A DNA stretch of 64,000 nt, taken from Halogranum gelatinilyticum (GTDB lineage: Archaea; Halobacteriota; Halobacteria; Halobacteriales; Haloferacaceae). This document shows positions 7,809 to 16,687 of this stretch, in pieces; within the stretch, counting starts at the first letter, position 1, and every line of letters begins with the position of its first letter. A program made the translations under genes and the position numbers. The stretch lies in contig NZ_FNHL01000001.1 in NCBI RefSeq assembly GCF_900103715.1, positions 1,035,295 to 1,099,294 on the forward strand, written 5' to 3'. Below the pieces are notes generated by a model. The model was not told the DNA's origin, searched no databases, and worked only from the letters and a program-made list of their open reading frames with translations.

Positions 7809-8501
7809 ATGTACGAAGCGGCCCACGTCTACCCCGACGGTGAGAGCACGGCCTCGCGGGTCGCCCACACCGCCGCCCGCCACGGCTACGAGGGTGTCGT
7901 GGTCCGCGCACGCGACGCGACCCCCGACTACGACGCGCTCTCCTCTGTCGACTGCGACGTCGTCGACGGCATCGAGGTCGTCGCCGACGACCCCGACCGC
8001 GCCAGCGGCGGCATCGGCAACTACCGCCCCAAGACGACACTGCTGCTCGTCCGCGGCGGGACGGACGCGCTCAACCGCTTTGCGGTCGAACAGGCGCGCG
8101 TCGACGTGCTCACGCGGCCGATGTCGAACGACGGGGACTTCAACCACGTCCTCGCCAAGGCGGCCAAGAAGAACGCCGTCCGCGTCGAGTTCGACTTCGG
8201 CCCGGTGCTCCGCCTCGACGGCGGCCACCGGGTCCAGGCCATCCGCAGACTGCGCAAACTCCGCGAACTCGTCGACTACTACGACGCGCCCTATGTCGTC
8301 AGCGCGACGCCCGGCTCGCATCTCCAACTGCGCGCGCCCCGCGAACTCGTCGCGGTCGGCGAGACCATCGGTTTCTCGGCCGAGCAGGTTCGGGAGGGCT
8401 TGGCCGAGTGGGGTCGCCTCGCCGAGCGCAACCGACGCCGGACGTCCGAGTCGTTCATCTCCCCGGGGGTCGAACGAGGCAGATATGAAGAAGACGATTG
8501 A
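7809..8501 (+). CDS. rnp3: RNase P protein component 3 (Rpp30/Rnp3)
   Basis: A 230-residue archaeal Rpp30 homologue with a TIM-barrel-like fold. The start is MYEAAHVYPDG; upstream in-frame codons are poorly conserved in type. Family blocks visible are GYEGVVVRA, GNYRPKTTLLLVRGG, VDVLTRPM, FNHVLAKAAKKNAVRVEFDF and SATPGSHLQLRAPREL. It is a protein subunit of the tRNA 5'-processing ribonucleoprotein. It heads an operon with a methyltransferase, rnp2 and psmA; the next gene starts 17 bases before its stop. Confidence 0.92.
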   Translation: MYEAAHVYPDGESTASRVAHTAARHGYEGVVVRARDATPDYDALSSVDCDVVDGIEVVADDPDRASGGIGNYRPKTTLLLVRGGTDALNRFAVEQARVDVLTRPMSNDGDFNHVLAKAAKKNAVRVEFDFGPVLRLDGGHRVQAIRRLRKLRELVDYYDAPYVVSATPGSHLQLRAPRELVAVGETIGFSAEQVREGLAEWGRLAERNRRRTSESFISPGVERGRYEEDD

Positions 8502-9120
8502 CGAACACGCCGCCCGCTTCTCCGACATCGCCGCCGACTACGACGAGACCCAGTCGAGCGACGAGTACAAGGCCTGCGTCTCGCTCGTCGTCGAGCACGC
8601 CGACCCCGACCCCGACGACGTCGTGCTGGACCTCGGGACGGGCACGGGTGCGATCGCCCTGGCGCTCGCGGCCAAGGCCAAGCGCGTCGTCGGCCGCGAT
8701 ATCAGCGACGGCATGATGGAACAGGCCCGAAAGAAGGCGGCCGAGCGCGGCCTCACGAACGTCGAGTTCGGCGAAGGACGCTTCCGCGAGCCGAACTACG
8801 ACGGCGAGGTCGACATCGTCGTCTCGAACTTCGCGATGCACCATCTCTCCGACGCGGAGAAGCGCGAGGCCATCCAGGTCATCGCCGATTTGGGGCCACG
8901 GAGATTCGTCCTCGGCGACGTGATGTTCTTCGGCGAGCCGAACCCCGAGGACCCCTTCTACAGCCCCGAGGTCGACGACCCGGCCACGGTGGGAACGCTC
9001 GCCGACGCCTTCACCGACGCCGGCTTCGCGCTGACGGCCGTCGAACGCGTCCACGACCAGGTCGGCGTCCTCGTCGGCGAGCGCGCCGGTGAGGGCGACG
9101 AGGTTCCGGGTGCGGAATGA
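8485..9120 (+). CDS. Class I SAM-dependent methyltransferase
   Basis: A 211-residue Rossmann methyltransferase starting at MKKTIDEHAARF. SAM motif I is LDLGTGTGAIAL (near residue 50), followed by VVGRDISDGMMEQA and FAMHHLSD. It overlaps the end of rnp3 and its stop overlaps the rnp2 start (ATGA). Its fixed place between two RNase P subunit genes in this operon suggests a role in RNA or translation biology, but the substrate cannot be read from the sequence. Confidence 0.85.
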   Translation: MKKTIDEHAARFSDIAADYDETQSSDEYKACVSLVVEHADPDPDDVVLDLGTGTGAIALALAAKAKRVVGRDISDGMMEQARKKAAERGLTNVEFGEGRFREPNYDGEVDIVVSNFAMHHLSDAEKREAIQVIADLGPRRFVLGDVMFFGEPNPEDPFYSPEVDDPATVGTLADAFTDAGFALTAVERVHDQVGVLVGERAGEGDEVPGAE

Positions 9121-9596
9121 AACATCTCCCGAAACATATGCGGCCGCGGTGGCGGTATCTCGCCGTCGGCCTGGAGACGTGGCCCGACGCCGACTTCTCG
9201 CGCGGCGAATTCCAGCGTGAGTTGTGGTTCGCCGCCCAGAACCTCGTCGGCGACGCCGGCAGTGCCGACGCCGACCTCACGGTTTTGGATTTCCAGTTCG
9301 CGAACGGCCGCGGCGAGACCATCGTCAGAGTCCGTCGCGGACACGTCCGCGAGGCCCGCGCGGCGGTGGCCTGTATCGACGAGATTTCGGGCGACCCCGT
9401 CGGCCTCAGAGTCCGGGGCGTTTCGGGGACGGTACGTGCCTGTGAAGAAAGGTATTTAGGACGCCGGGCCGGAGCTTTCGAGGAGAGAAACGTCGTGTTC
9501 GGGGACGCCGACCGCACGGCCCTCACGCGGGGCCGAGTCTTCGACGTGCGCCTTCCGTCGGGGTTCCTGGGCGCGACGCAACTCGATTTCGAGTGA
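9117..9596 (+). CDS. rnp2: RNase P protein component 2 (Pop5/Rnp2)
   Basis: A 159-residue Pop5 homologue. The N-terminus (MKHLPKHMRPRWRYLAVGLE) is the family hallmark, followed by the ferredoxin-like fold region ending in TVRACEERYL. It forms the catalytic-core-binding heterodimer of RNase P together with Rnp3, encoded just upstream. Its start overlaps the methyltransferase stop, and psmA begins 4 bases after its stop, so translation is probably coupled. Confidence 0.92.
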   Translation: MKHLPKHMRPRWRYLAVGLETWPDADFSRGEFQRELWFAAQNLVGDAGSADADLTVLDFQFANGRGETIVRVRRGHVREARAAVACIDEISGDPVGLRVRGVSGTVRACEERYLGRRAGAFEERNVVFGDADRTALTRGRVFDVRLPSGFLGATQLDFE

Positions 9597-9600
9597 TACT

Positions 9601-10356
9601 ATGCAGGGACAAGCGCAACAGCAAGCGTACGACCGCGGCATCACCATCTTCTCGCCGGACGGACGCCTCTACCAGGTCGAGTACGCACGTGAGGCGGTCA
9701 AGCGAGGGACAGCGAGCATCGGGATTCGGACGGCAGAGGGGGTCGTCCTCGCCGCCGACAAGCGCAGCCACTCGCCGCTCATGGAGCCGTCGAGCGTCGA
9801 GAAGATTCACAAGGCCGACGACCACGTCGGCATCGCCAGTGCCGGCCACGTCGCCGACGCTCGCCAGCTCATCGACTTCGCCCGCCGCCAGGCGCAGGTC
9901 AACCATCTCCGCTACGGCGAGGCAATCGGCATCGAGACGCTGACGAAGGAGATCACCGACCACATCCAGCAGTACACGCAGGTCGGCGGCGCGCGCCCGT
10001 TCGGTGTGGCCCTCCTCATCGGCGGCATCGAGAACGGCGAACCCCGCCTGTTCGAGACGGACCCCTCCGGGACCCCCTACGAGTGGAAGGCCGTCTCCAT
10101 CGGTGCCGAGCGCGGCGACATCCGCGACTACCTCGAAGAGCAGTACCACGAGGACATGGACCTCGACGCCGGGGTCGGGCTCGCGCTCGAAGCCCTCGCG
10201 AAGGTCAACGAGGACAGTCTCTCGCCCGACGGTGTCGGTGTCGCCACCGTCGACGTCGAGACCGAGCAGTTCTCCTCACCCTCGGAAGACGAACTCGAAG
10301 CGATCCTCGCCGAGCACGACGTCCTCGCCTCCGAGGACGGCGACGCAGACGAGTAA
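9601..10356 (+). CDS. psmA: Proteasome alpha subunit
   Basis: A 251-residue alpha-type 20S proteasome subunit. The alpha signature (YDRGITIFSPDGRLYQVEYA) is at residues 10-29, and there is no N-terminal catalytic threonine, as expected for alpha subunits. The acidic C-terminal tail (EDGDADE) is usual for haloarchaea. It forms the outer rings of the core particle that gate entry and dock ATPase partners. It is the last gene of the rnp3-rnp2 operon, a linkage common in archaea. A short T-rich stretch after the stop may end transcription. Confidence 0.95.
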   Translation: MQGQAQQQAYDRGITIFSPDGRLYQVEYAREAVKRGTASIGIRTAEGVVLAADKRSHSPLMEPSSVEKIHKADDHVGIASAGHVADARQLIDFARRQAQVNHLRYGEAIGIETLTKEITDHIQQYTQVGGARPFGVALLIGGIENGEPRLFETDPSGTPYEWKAVSIGAERGDIRDYLEEQYHEDMDLDAGVGLALEALAKVNEDSLSPDGVGVATVDVETEQFSSPSEDELEAILAEHDVLASEDGDADE

Positions 10357-10490
10357 GTCCCGCACGCTGCGACCGCTTTTCGACTTCTCCCAACCGCTGA
10401 GCGACAGTGTCGTCGCTACCTGTCTGTGAGTGCTCTCGCAGAAAAACGGAAATCACGCGTCGGCCACGGTCGGCCGCAGCCGTCCGCAGG

Positions 10491-10853
10491 TCAGTAGTCG
10501 TCGTACGCGAGGTTCATCAGCCACTGCGAGAAGGCGTCGCTGTTGGCGTTGACCTCTTCCTCGCCGATGAACGGCGAGAGCATATCACCGGCCATCAGCA
10601 GCGCGAAGTCGAGGTCCTTCGCCGCGGGCTGGAGATAGTAGGTGTTGTGGCCGTTGTAGACGGTCTCTTCGCGCTCGATGAGACCTGAGTTCGCCAGCGA
10701 CTCGGCGATGCGGCTCCCCTTCCGCGAGGAGACGTCGAGTTCCTTCCAGAAGTCGCTCTGGTGGATGCCGCCCGACTGCCGGATGAGTTCCAGTCCGGCG
10801 AGTTCGTCCTCCGAGAGGTCGGCTTCGGACTCGGAGACGCTCACGCGGACCAC
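10491..10853 (-). CDS. Winged-helix transcriptional regulator (MarR/TrmB-like fold)
   Basis: A 120-residue protein beginning at a GTG codon. Residues 15-75 form a winged helix (DELAGLELIRQSGGIHQSDFWKELDV, then GSRIAESLANSGLIEREE with a wing that includes NTYYL). The C-terminal part is helical and might dimerise. No ligand-binding domain is seen. It is convergent with psmA. Its targets are unknown. Confidence 0.75.
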   Translation of the reverse strand: MVRVSVSESEADLSEDELAGLELIRQSGGIHQSDFWKELDVSSRKGSRIAESLANSGLIEREETVYNGHNTYYLQPAAKDLDFALLMAGDMLSPFIGEEEVNANSDAFSQWLMNLAYDDY

Positions 10854-10902
10854 CCCGGAATCGTGTGCTCGCTCATGTAGCTATCAACGATACCCGTCCT
10901 CC

Positions 10903-11655
10903 TTATACTTGGCTTTCCACGGGCAGATACTCCGTCTCGCAGGGCGGTCCCGGCGCGAACCGGTAGCGCGCGTCGAGTCCCCCGTCGGCGTCGCGACCCA
11001 GCCGAATCAACGACGACGAGCGCGTCCCGAAGCCGTCACCGTGGATACAGACGCCGTACTCGTGGTCGCCGAGGACGTCGCCCGCTCGAGCGAGCCAGCC
11101 GTCTGCCGTCTCGCCCTCGGCAGGCCGGAGCGCGTCGCGGACCCCACGGGCGTTGTCGGCCTGCTGTCGGCCGATTTCGGGGCGGTGCTCCGGCACGAAG
11201 AAGGAGTCGTCCGTGCCGACGTTGACGACGACGTGGACGCCGGGGTCGTACTCCCGAACGTGGAGATGGCCGTCCCATTCGAGGAGATAGGCCGCGTCGG
11301 CGTCGGCGACGACGAGGTTGAAGCCGTCGTACTCGTGGGCCGCGACCGCGCTCTCGACGTGTTCGAGCGCGGCCTCGGCACTCTCTTGGCGAAGGGCGTC
11401 GCGGACGAGCAGGCCACGCGAGCGTTCGCTCTCCAGTCCCGTCACCCAGCGGTTGGTGACGCCGGCGAAGAGTCCGAACTCGTTGTAGCCGACCCACGTC
11501 CCCCCGGCTTCGACGTCGCGCGGGGCGACGACGGCGGGGTTCTCCTCGATGCGGGCGGGTCCCTCCGACGGGCGGCCGAGTGCTTCGTCACGGTTGGCGG
11601 CGACGACGACGGGTGCGTCCTCGAAGACCTGCCACGCGATGGTGAGTGTACACAC
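10903..11655 (-). CDS. NRDE family protein (TANGO2-like)
   Basis: A 250-residue protein of the NRDE family. It starts with MCTLTIAW, whose Cys2 could act as an N-terminal nucleophile, and carries the defining NRDEALGRPSEGP block at residues 21-33. WVGYNEFGLFAGVTNR and EYDGFNLVVAD are further family blocks. Eukaryotic TANGO2 has been linked to haem and lipid handling; prokaryotic members are not characterised. The gene is probably monocistronic: 50 bases from the regulator downstream. Confidence 0.85.
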   Translation of the reverse strand: MCTLTIAWQVFEDAPVVVAANRDEALGRPSEGPARIEENPAVVAPRDVEAGGTWVGYNEFGLFAGVTNRWVTGLESERSRGLLVRDALRQESAEAALEHVESAVAAHEYDGFNLVVADADAAYLLEWDGHLHVREYDPGVHVVVNVGTDDSFFVPEHRPEIGRQQADNARGVRDALRPAEGETADGWLARAGDVLGDHEYGVCIHGDGFGTRSSSLIRLGRDADGGLDARYRFAPGPPCETEYLPVESQV

Positions 11656-11728
11656 GAGCGAGCGTAGGAATGGCAGACAGATAACGAGTCGGTCGCCGAC
11701 AGCGAGGATGGTCGATCACCCGGACGGT

Positions 11729-11947
11729 TCACGCCGTTCCGGGCGTCTTGGGGACGAGCTGGCGGAACAGGCGGACGAACGGGACGGCGAGGACGACGCC
11801 GATGCCGACGAAACACGCCATGAACCACTGGTTCGGGAGTCCGAGTTCGACCAACGCGACGGTGAGGCCGAACGAGGCGAGAGCGTAGCCGACGAACGCG
11901 AGCGTGACGGCAGCGAACCCCCGCGGGGCCGCTTCGAACACGGGCAT
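11729..11947 (-). CDS. Small two-helix membrane protein
   Basis: A 72-residue hydrophobic protein with two predicted membrane helices (about residues 10-34 and 41-60), a positively charged loop and a basic C-terminus (RLFRQLVPKTPG). No known motif is visible. Coding status is supported by the membrane pattern and by an adequate gap on each side, not by a recognised family. Confidence 0.55.
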   Translation of the reverse strand: MPVFEAAPRGFAAVTLAFVGYALASFGLTVALVELGLPNQWFMACFVGIGVVLAVPFVRLFRQLVPKTPGTA

Positions 11948-12004
11948 ACACGTTCACCCGGCCGGCGCGGGAATAGGGGTTGTGGCCGTCACGGTCCCGT
12001 CGGC

Positions 12005-12982
12005 TCAGCCGACGGTCGGGAACAGCTCGGCGACGTCCACGTCCGGCTCGACCAGTTCGTACTCGTGGCCGTCGCGTTCGACGACGCCGCGGTCCGCGAG
12101 ATGGTCGAGATGGGCGTAGGCCTCGCCGGGGCCGTGGAGGATGTGAATCTTCTCCAACTCCCCGAAGAGATGCGCGCTGACGGTCCAGGTGTCGCAGGGA
12201 CCGTGTTCGGCCAGCACGCCGACGACGTTCTCGGTGCGCTCGCGGTGGTGCTCCAGGATGGTGAGCGCGCGTTCGGTGGGTTGTTCGATGACGTCGCGGT
12301 GGCCGGGCCACGCGCGGGCGAGATCCAAGTCAACGAGCCGGAGCAGGCTGTCGACGTACCGCTGGAGCGGCGCGTCGACGCGGAGGTCCGCGCCGCCGAC
12401 GTTCGGGGTGTATTTCGGCAGAATCGCGTCGCCGACGAAGGCTTCTCTTCCTTCGTCACCGTCGAAGGCGAACGCCGAGAGTCCGGCGGCGTGGCCCGGC
12501 AGATGGACGGCTTCGAGCGTCCGGCCGTTCACGTCGAACGTGTCGCCGTCGGCGAAGGGCGTCACGTCGACGTCCGCGCCCGCGAGCTCGTCGTGGAACA
12601 CGAAGAAATCGAGCAGTTCGTCGCGCGTGTCGGCGGGCAGATTCCAGTCGTCGAGCGCGTCGCGGAGGAGGTCGTTGTTGGCCTCGACGGCCGACTCCTC
12701 ACGGGCGACGAGGGGAGCGTCGGCCTCGTGGACGCGGACGGTCGCGCCGCTCTCGGCCTGGAGTTCGCCAGCGAGCCCCGCGTGGTCGTGGTGCCAGTGC
12801 GTGAGGAGGATCTCGTCGATGTCGGCGACGGCCAGCCCGAAGTCGGCCAGCCCGTCGCGAAGCTGTTCGCGCACGTCCGGGAGGGCGACGCCGGCGTCGA
12901 CGAGGACGGTCCGGTCGCCGTCGAGGAGGTAGACGTCGTTCTTCCCCTCGAAGACGGTGTTACCCAGCTGTATCCGGTCCAT
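12005..12982 (-). CDS. Metallo-beta-lactamase-fold hydrolase with C-terminal HTH
   Basis: A 325-residue protein starting at MDRIQLGNTVFEG; the 152 codons upstream in the open frame are low-confidence extension. The metal motif HWHHDH spans residues 62-67, and further ligands occur in HLPGHAAG, VGDAILP and WPGHRDV. The C-terminal 75 residues look like a winged helix (CDTWTVSAHLFGELEKIHIL, HLDHLADRGVVERDG), a layout seen in LACTB2-like archaeal proteins. Substrate may be a thioester, lactone or nucleic acid; this cannot be decided here. Confidence 0.8.
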   Translation of the reverse strand: MDRIQLGNTVFEGKNDVYLLDGDRTVLVDAGVALPDVREQLRDGLADFGLAVADIDEILLTHWHHDHAGLAGELQAESGATVRVHEADAPLVAREESAVEANNDLLRDALDDWNLPADTRDELLDFFVFHDELAGADVDVTPFADGDTFDVNGRTLEAVHLPGHAAGLSAFAFDGDEGREAFVGDAILPKYTPNVGGADLRVDAPLQRYVDSLLRLVDLDLARAWPGHRDVIEQPTERALTILEHHRERTENVVGVLAEHGPCDTWTVSAHLFGELEKIHILHGPGEAYAHLDHLADRGVVERDGHEYELVEPDVDVAELFPTVG

Positions 12983-13111
12983 GTCTCGCGGTTGCGGTGC
13001 GGAACCATGAGGGTTCGGACTTCGGCCGGACGGATGGGGCACTGTGACACACTCTGCGGTCAACCCTGCCGGGAGCGACGGCCGTAGAAGACGCTGTCTC
13101 CAACCTCTCGT

Positions 13112-13501
13112 ATGACAGAGTACCAGCCCGGTGTCTGTAACATCGGCCGCTCGGAGCAGCGTCGCCGCTCCGCGCTCGGCGCGCTCGGGTTGCTCGCGAC
13201 GCTCGCCGTCGTCCTCTGGGTGTTCGCGACCGACACCTCCCGGCTGTATCTCCTCGTGACCGCCGCGCCCTTCTTCCTCGTCGCGGAGGGCTTCCTCCAG
13301 GCCCGCTCGGGCTTCTGTCCCGGCTTCGCGACCGCCGGAATCTACGACGTGAGCGACGACGGCGGCGAACGACAGCAGGTCGCGGACGCCGAGGCCCGCG
13401 CGGCCGACCGCCGTCGCGCCCGACGGCTCCATCTCCACGCGGCGGGACTGGCCGCCCTCGCGACCGGCGTCGTCTTCTTCGTCGGGACGCTGGTTCCCTG
13501 A
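13112..13501 (+). CDS. Conserved membrane protein of unknown function
   Basis: A 129-residue protein with a short cytosolic N-terminus containing one cysteine (GVCNIGRSEQRRR), two helices at about residues 20-60, a charged loop rich in Arg and Asp, and a last helix at the C-terminus (residues 106-127). The loop CPGFATAGIYDVSDDGG between helices is distinctive, but I do not recognise the family. It stands alone, divergent from the hydrolase gene at 12982. Confidence 0.65.
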   Translation: MTEYQPGVCNIGRSEQRRRSALGALGLLATLAVVLWVFATDTSRLYLLVTAAPFFLVAEGFLQARSGFCPGFATAGIYDVSDDGGERQQVADAEARAADRRRARRLHLHAAGLAALATGVVFFVGTLVP

Positions 13502-13581
13502 CGAACTCCGTTCGGCGCGGAGAGTCGGATTCCTCGGTACATTGAAAGTCGGGCCTGCCGTAGCCGTGGCTGTCAGCCCGT

Positions 13582-14742
13582 ATGCCAGAAAACTTCTACG
13601 ACCTCCTCGGCGTCGACGAGGACGCGACGCAAGCGGACCTCAAGCAGGCCTACCGCCAGCGCGCCCGCGAGTTCCACCCCGACGTCAACGCCGACGACCG
13701 CGCAGGCGCGCAGTTCAAGACGATCCGCCGCGCCTACGACGTCCTCCGCGACGAGACCGAGCGGTCCGCCTACGACCGCCTCGGCCACACCTCCTACGTG
13801 CGAAAGCGCATGAAGGGAGGACTCCCCGACGACTCCCCGGCCAACCCCTCGTCGTCGTCATCACCTTCGTCCTCGTCGTCCACGTCGTCGTCTTCGTCCT
13901 CGTCGAAGCGGTCGTCCACCTCCTCGTCACGCTCCTCCAACCGGTCGTCTTCGTCGGCTTCCTCGACCGCTTCGACGTCCTCGACCTCCACGTCCTCGTC
14001 CACGTCGACCTCGTCCACGTCGACCTCGTCGAAGCGGTCGTCCTCGACGACTTCGAACGCCTCGCGCTCCCGCGAGTCACGGTCGACGGCGTCCTCCTCG
14101 ACAGGGACCCGAAGCGGTTCGACGGAGGGGCGGCGGAACGCGTCGACCGATAGCGGTCGTCACGAGCAGTCGAACGGCCACACCGGCGCGCAGTCCCGAC
14201 GGACCACGGCCGGCACGACGGCGGCCCCGAACCGCCGGTACAGCCCGAGCAGCGGCGACAGCTCCGGCAGTCGCGAACGACTCCGGAACCGCTGGGTCGC
14301 CGTCGCCGCCGCCTTCGCGCTCTATCTCGGGGGACTGGGCTGGTACGGTCTCGCCATCCGGCCGACGCTTCTCGACCTCGTGGCCGCGCTCTCGACGGCT
14401 CCCGTGGCCGCGCTCACCACGACGGGCGGCTTCGGCGCGCCCGCAACGTTCGCCCGGACGGCGGTGACGACGGCGACGACCGCGCCGTCGCCAGCACTGC
14501 TCGTACCGCTCGGGACGCTCGTGCTCCCGCTCGTCCTCGCGTGGACCGTCTCCAGCTTCGGCCGCGGGTCGGCGTGGCTGTACGTCCTCGCGGCACTCGG
14601 CCCGCTCGCCGGTCTCGGTCTCGGTCTCGCCGTCCCGACGGTTCCGACCGCGGCCTATCTCGTGACGTTCGTCGTCCTCCCGGTCGGTGCCGTGCTCGTC
14701 TTCCTCGGCGACGTCGGCCGGTACCTCTTCGCGACACGCTAA
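13582..14742 (+). CDS. Membrane-anchored J-domain (DnaJ-like) protein
   Basis: A 386-residue protein. Residues 4-67 are a J domain with the HPD motif at residues 32-34 (FHPDVNADD), which would stimulate an Hsp70 ATPase. Residues 89-200 are a low-complexity Ser/Thr linker encoded by runs of TCG/TCC-type codons. The C-terminal 150 residues hold about five hydrophobic helices. The frame is open throughout, and the hydrophobic end is in the same frame as the J domain, so there is no frameshift. It may recruit DnaK to the membrane. No zinc-finger or client-binding domain is present. Confidence 0.85.
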   Translation: MPENFYDLLGVDEDATQADLKQAYRQRAREFHPDVNADDRAGAQFKTIRRAYDVLRDETERSAYDRLGHTSYVRKRMKGGLPDDSPANPSSSSSPSSSSSTSSSSSSSKRSSTSSSRSSNRSSSSASSTASTSSTSTSSSTSTSSTSTSSKRSSSTTSNASRSRESRSTASSSTGTRSGSTEGRRNASTDSGRHEQSNGHTGAQSRRTTAGTTAAPNRRYSPSSGDSSGSRERLRNRWVAVAAAFALYLGGLGWYGLAIRPTLLDLVAALSTAPVAALTTTGGFGAPATFARTAVTTATTAPSPALLVPLGTLVLPLVLAWTVSSFGRGSAWLYVLAALGPLAGLGLGLAVPTVPTAAYLVTFVVLPVGAVLVFLGDVGRYLFATR

Positions 14743-14775
14743 GCTCTTTTCTCTCCGGCCCGACAGTTCGAACAC

Positions 14776-15447
14776 ATGGGACTTCCGCCGAACCACGTCT
14801 GGCGTCTGCGGCTCCGCGGCGTCAACGCGTATCTCGTCGCCGACGACGGGCTGACGCTCGTCGACGCTGGCACGCCGTGGGACGCAGACAAGATCCGAAC
14901 GCGCGTCCACGAGGCCGGATACGAGATCGACGACATCGACCGCGTTCTCCTCACGCACTACGACCTCGACCACGTCGGCACGCTGTCGAAACTGGGGCTT
15001 TCGCCCGACGTGGACTGTTATCTCGCCTCCCCCGACGCGGAGTATCTCCGCCGTACCCGTTCGCCCCCGCTAGCCAACCACAAGGGGCTGTTCCAGCGCG
15101 CGACGGAGTTCCTCCTGACACCGCCCGACTTCGAGATTCTCCCCGTCGAAGACGGCCAGGAGATCGGCCCGTTCGTCGCCCACCGGACGCCCGGCCACAC
15201 CCCCGGCCACACCGCGTTCGTCCACGAGGAGTACGAGGCCGCGTTCGTCGGCGACCTCGTCCGCACTATCGACGGCGAACTCCACCCCTCCCCGTGGCTC
15301 CTCTCGTACAGCCTCGGCGAGGTCAAAGCGAGCGTCCGAACCCTCGCGAACCGAATCCCCGAGACCGAAGTGCTCGCCGTCGGCCACGGCCACCCCGTCC
15401 GGACGAAGGGCGGCATGGCGCTGCGCCAGCTGGCCGACCGGCTCTGA
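14776..15447 (+). CDS. Metallo-beta-lactamase-fold hydrolase
   Basis: A 223-residue single-domain protein of the glyoxalase-II-like group. The metal motif is THYDLDH (residues 60-66). Compared with the usual HxHxDH, the second histidine is replaced by aspartate (Asp63). Other ligands appear conserved: TPGHTPGHT, VGDLVRT and VGHGHPV. The change could alter the metal used. It lies 33 bases after the J-domain gene on the same strand. Substrate unknown. Confidence 0.8.
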   Translation: MGLPPNHVWRLRLRGVNAYLVADDGLTLVDAGTPWDADKIRTRVHEAGYEIDDIDRVLLTHYDLDHVGTLSKLGLSPDVDCYLASPDAEYLRRTRSPPLANHKGLFQRATEFLLTPPDFEILPVEDGQEIGPFVAHRTPGHTPGHTAFVHEEYEAAFVGDLVRTIDGELHPSPWLLSYSLGEVKASVRTLANRIPETEVLAVGHGHPVRTKGGMALRQLADRL

Positions 15448-15504
15448 CGCACGGACCTGTCACTCGAACAACTTTTTTGCCCGCTCGTGACCTCTCTCTG
15501 TGTG

Positions 15505-16323
15505 ATGTCTCGTTCACGACGTTCCCTCCTCACGACCGGTGTCGGACTCGCCTCGGTCGCACTCGCTGGCTGTCTCGCCCCGTCGACAGAGACGCGCGAC
15601 CGGGCGGTCAGAACGCTCGACGCCGCCGACACCGACGACCTCACGGTCGCGAACCAGAACGGGTCGGTCCGCGTCTCGACGTGGGGCGAGCCGACGGTCG
15701 AACTCACCGTAATCAAGCGGACGCGCGCCGACCGCAGCGTCTTCGACGACGTATCGGTCAGGACGCCGCTCGACGGTGGAACACGGACCGTCGCCGTCGA
15801 CTACGCGACCGACCGCGCGCGTCGACGGGTCGCCGTCGACCTCGTCCTCCGGGTGCCGACGTCGCTCCGGGTCGCCCGCGTCGAGACGGTCAACGGCGAC
15901 GTCGCGGTGACGGGGACGGTCGGCGACGGGTCGTTCGTGACCCAGAACGGCCGCGTCACCGCCACCGACATCGACGGCTTCCTGACGCTGACGACGAGCA
16001 ACGGGACCGTCGAGTCGACGGGCTGTACCGGCATCGACGGTGCGCGGACGGTGAACGGGACGGTCGACGTCGAGATACTGAGCCTCCGGCGCGACGTCGA
16101 ACTCGCCGCGGTCAACGGCTCGGTCGAGGCGGCGGTGTCCCCGTCGCTCGACGCGGACGTGACCGTCTCGGTGTCCAACGGCACCATCACGGTCGAAGGG
16201 GTCGACCTCGCTGACGTCGACCGGAGCGGCACGCGGCTCACGGGTACCCTCGGCGAGGGCGGTACCGCGCTCGAGCTGCGGACGACGAACGGCACCGCGA
16301 CGCTGCGGGCGCTCGACGAGTGA
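15505..16323 (+). CDS. Tat-exported lipoprotein with DUF4097-like beta repeats
   Basis: A 272-residue secreted protein. The N-terminus is a Tat signal (SRRSLLTTG) followed by a lipobox LAGC, with the lipidated Cys at residue 23. The rest is built of short beta-strand repeats with the recurring pattern NGxVxV (NQNGSVRVS, VNGDVAVTG, QNGRVTATD, SNGTVEST), typical of DUF4097 adhesin-like domains. It is probably displayed on the outer face of the membrane. Start chosen at the MSRSRR methionine because it gives the correct signal. A T-run just before it (15471-15478) may end the previous transcript. Confidence 0.8.
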   Translation: MSRSRRSLLTTGVGLASVALAGCLAPSTETRDRAVRTLDAADTDDLTVANQNGSVRVSTWGEPTVELTVIKRTRADRSVFDDVSVRTPLDGGTRTVAVDYATDRARRRVAVDLVLRVPTSLRVARVETVNGDVAVTGTVGDGSFVTQNGRVTATDIDGFLTLTTSNGTVESTGCTGIDGARTVNGTVDVEILSLRRDVELAAVNGSVEAAVSPSLDADVTVSVSNGTITVEGVDLADVDRSGTRLTGTLGEGGTALELRTTNGTATLRALDE

Positions 16324-16687
16324 GTCTCGGATTCATCGCGGGCGCAGTCGCTCACAGGAAGTAGAGTGACATCGGGCCTGCGTAGAACGCAAGCCCGTTG
16401 ACTGACCAAGCCACTGCGGAGAGCACCAGTCTTCGCAGTTACCCGGCGCGCATCGGCGGTCTGTCTCACACCACGCGCGCCATCCCCACCTTTGACGTAT
16501 GCAGTAAAAAGTGCTACGTTCCTACCAATACCAGCCAGCCGGTGCAATATTTTCACGCATATCCACATCAGACTGTGGTGATTCCCGGAAGAAACCCGAC
16601 TGTCTGTAATCTTTCACGGTTCTCACTGGACGGTTGCCCAGTCGAACGGGCGACGAGTCCCGAAACTACATAATTCTTCACGCCGCG
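16324..16687. other. 364-base intergenic region
   Basis: No convincing gene. The middle (about 16490-16610) is less G+C-rich than the flanks. A 91-codon open frame on the plus strand (16398-16673) lacks acidic haloarchaeal composition and any motif. Convergent gene ends flank the region, so read-through or terminator function is possible, but I see no strong hairpin. Confidence 0.5.

Noticed and set aside
13442-13520. Upstream extension of the metallo-beta-lactamase gene at 12982
   Set aside because: The 152 codons before MDRIQLGN run antisense to the membrane-protein gene at 13112-13501 and are unlike the family.
13542-14153. Hydrophobic reading of the serine-linker region in another plus-strand frame
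   Set aside because: Runs of TCG read in another frame give Val/Leu; the J-domain frame is continuous with the membrane helices, so this is shadow.
16398-16673. 91-codon open frame on the plus strand in the 16.3-16.7 kb gap
   Set aside because: Not acidic, no motif, no promoter or ribosome-binding site, and its composition is that of translated non-coding DNA.
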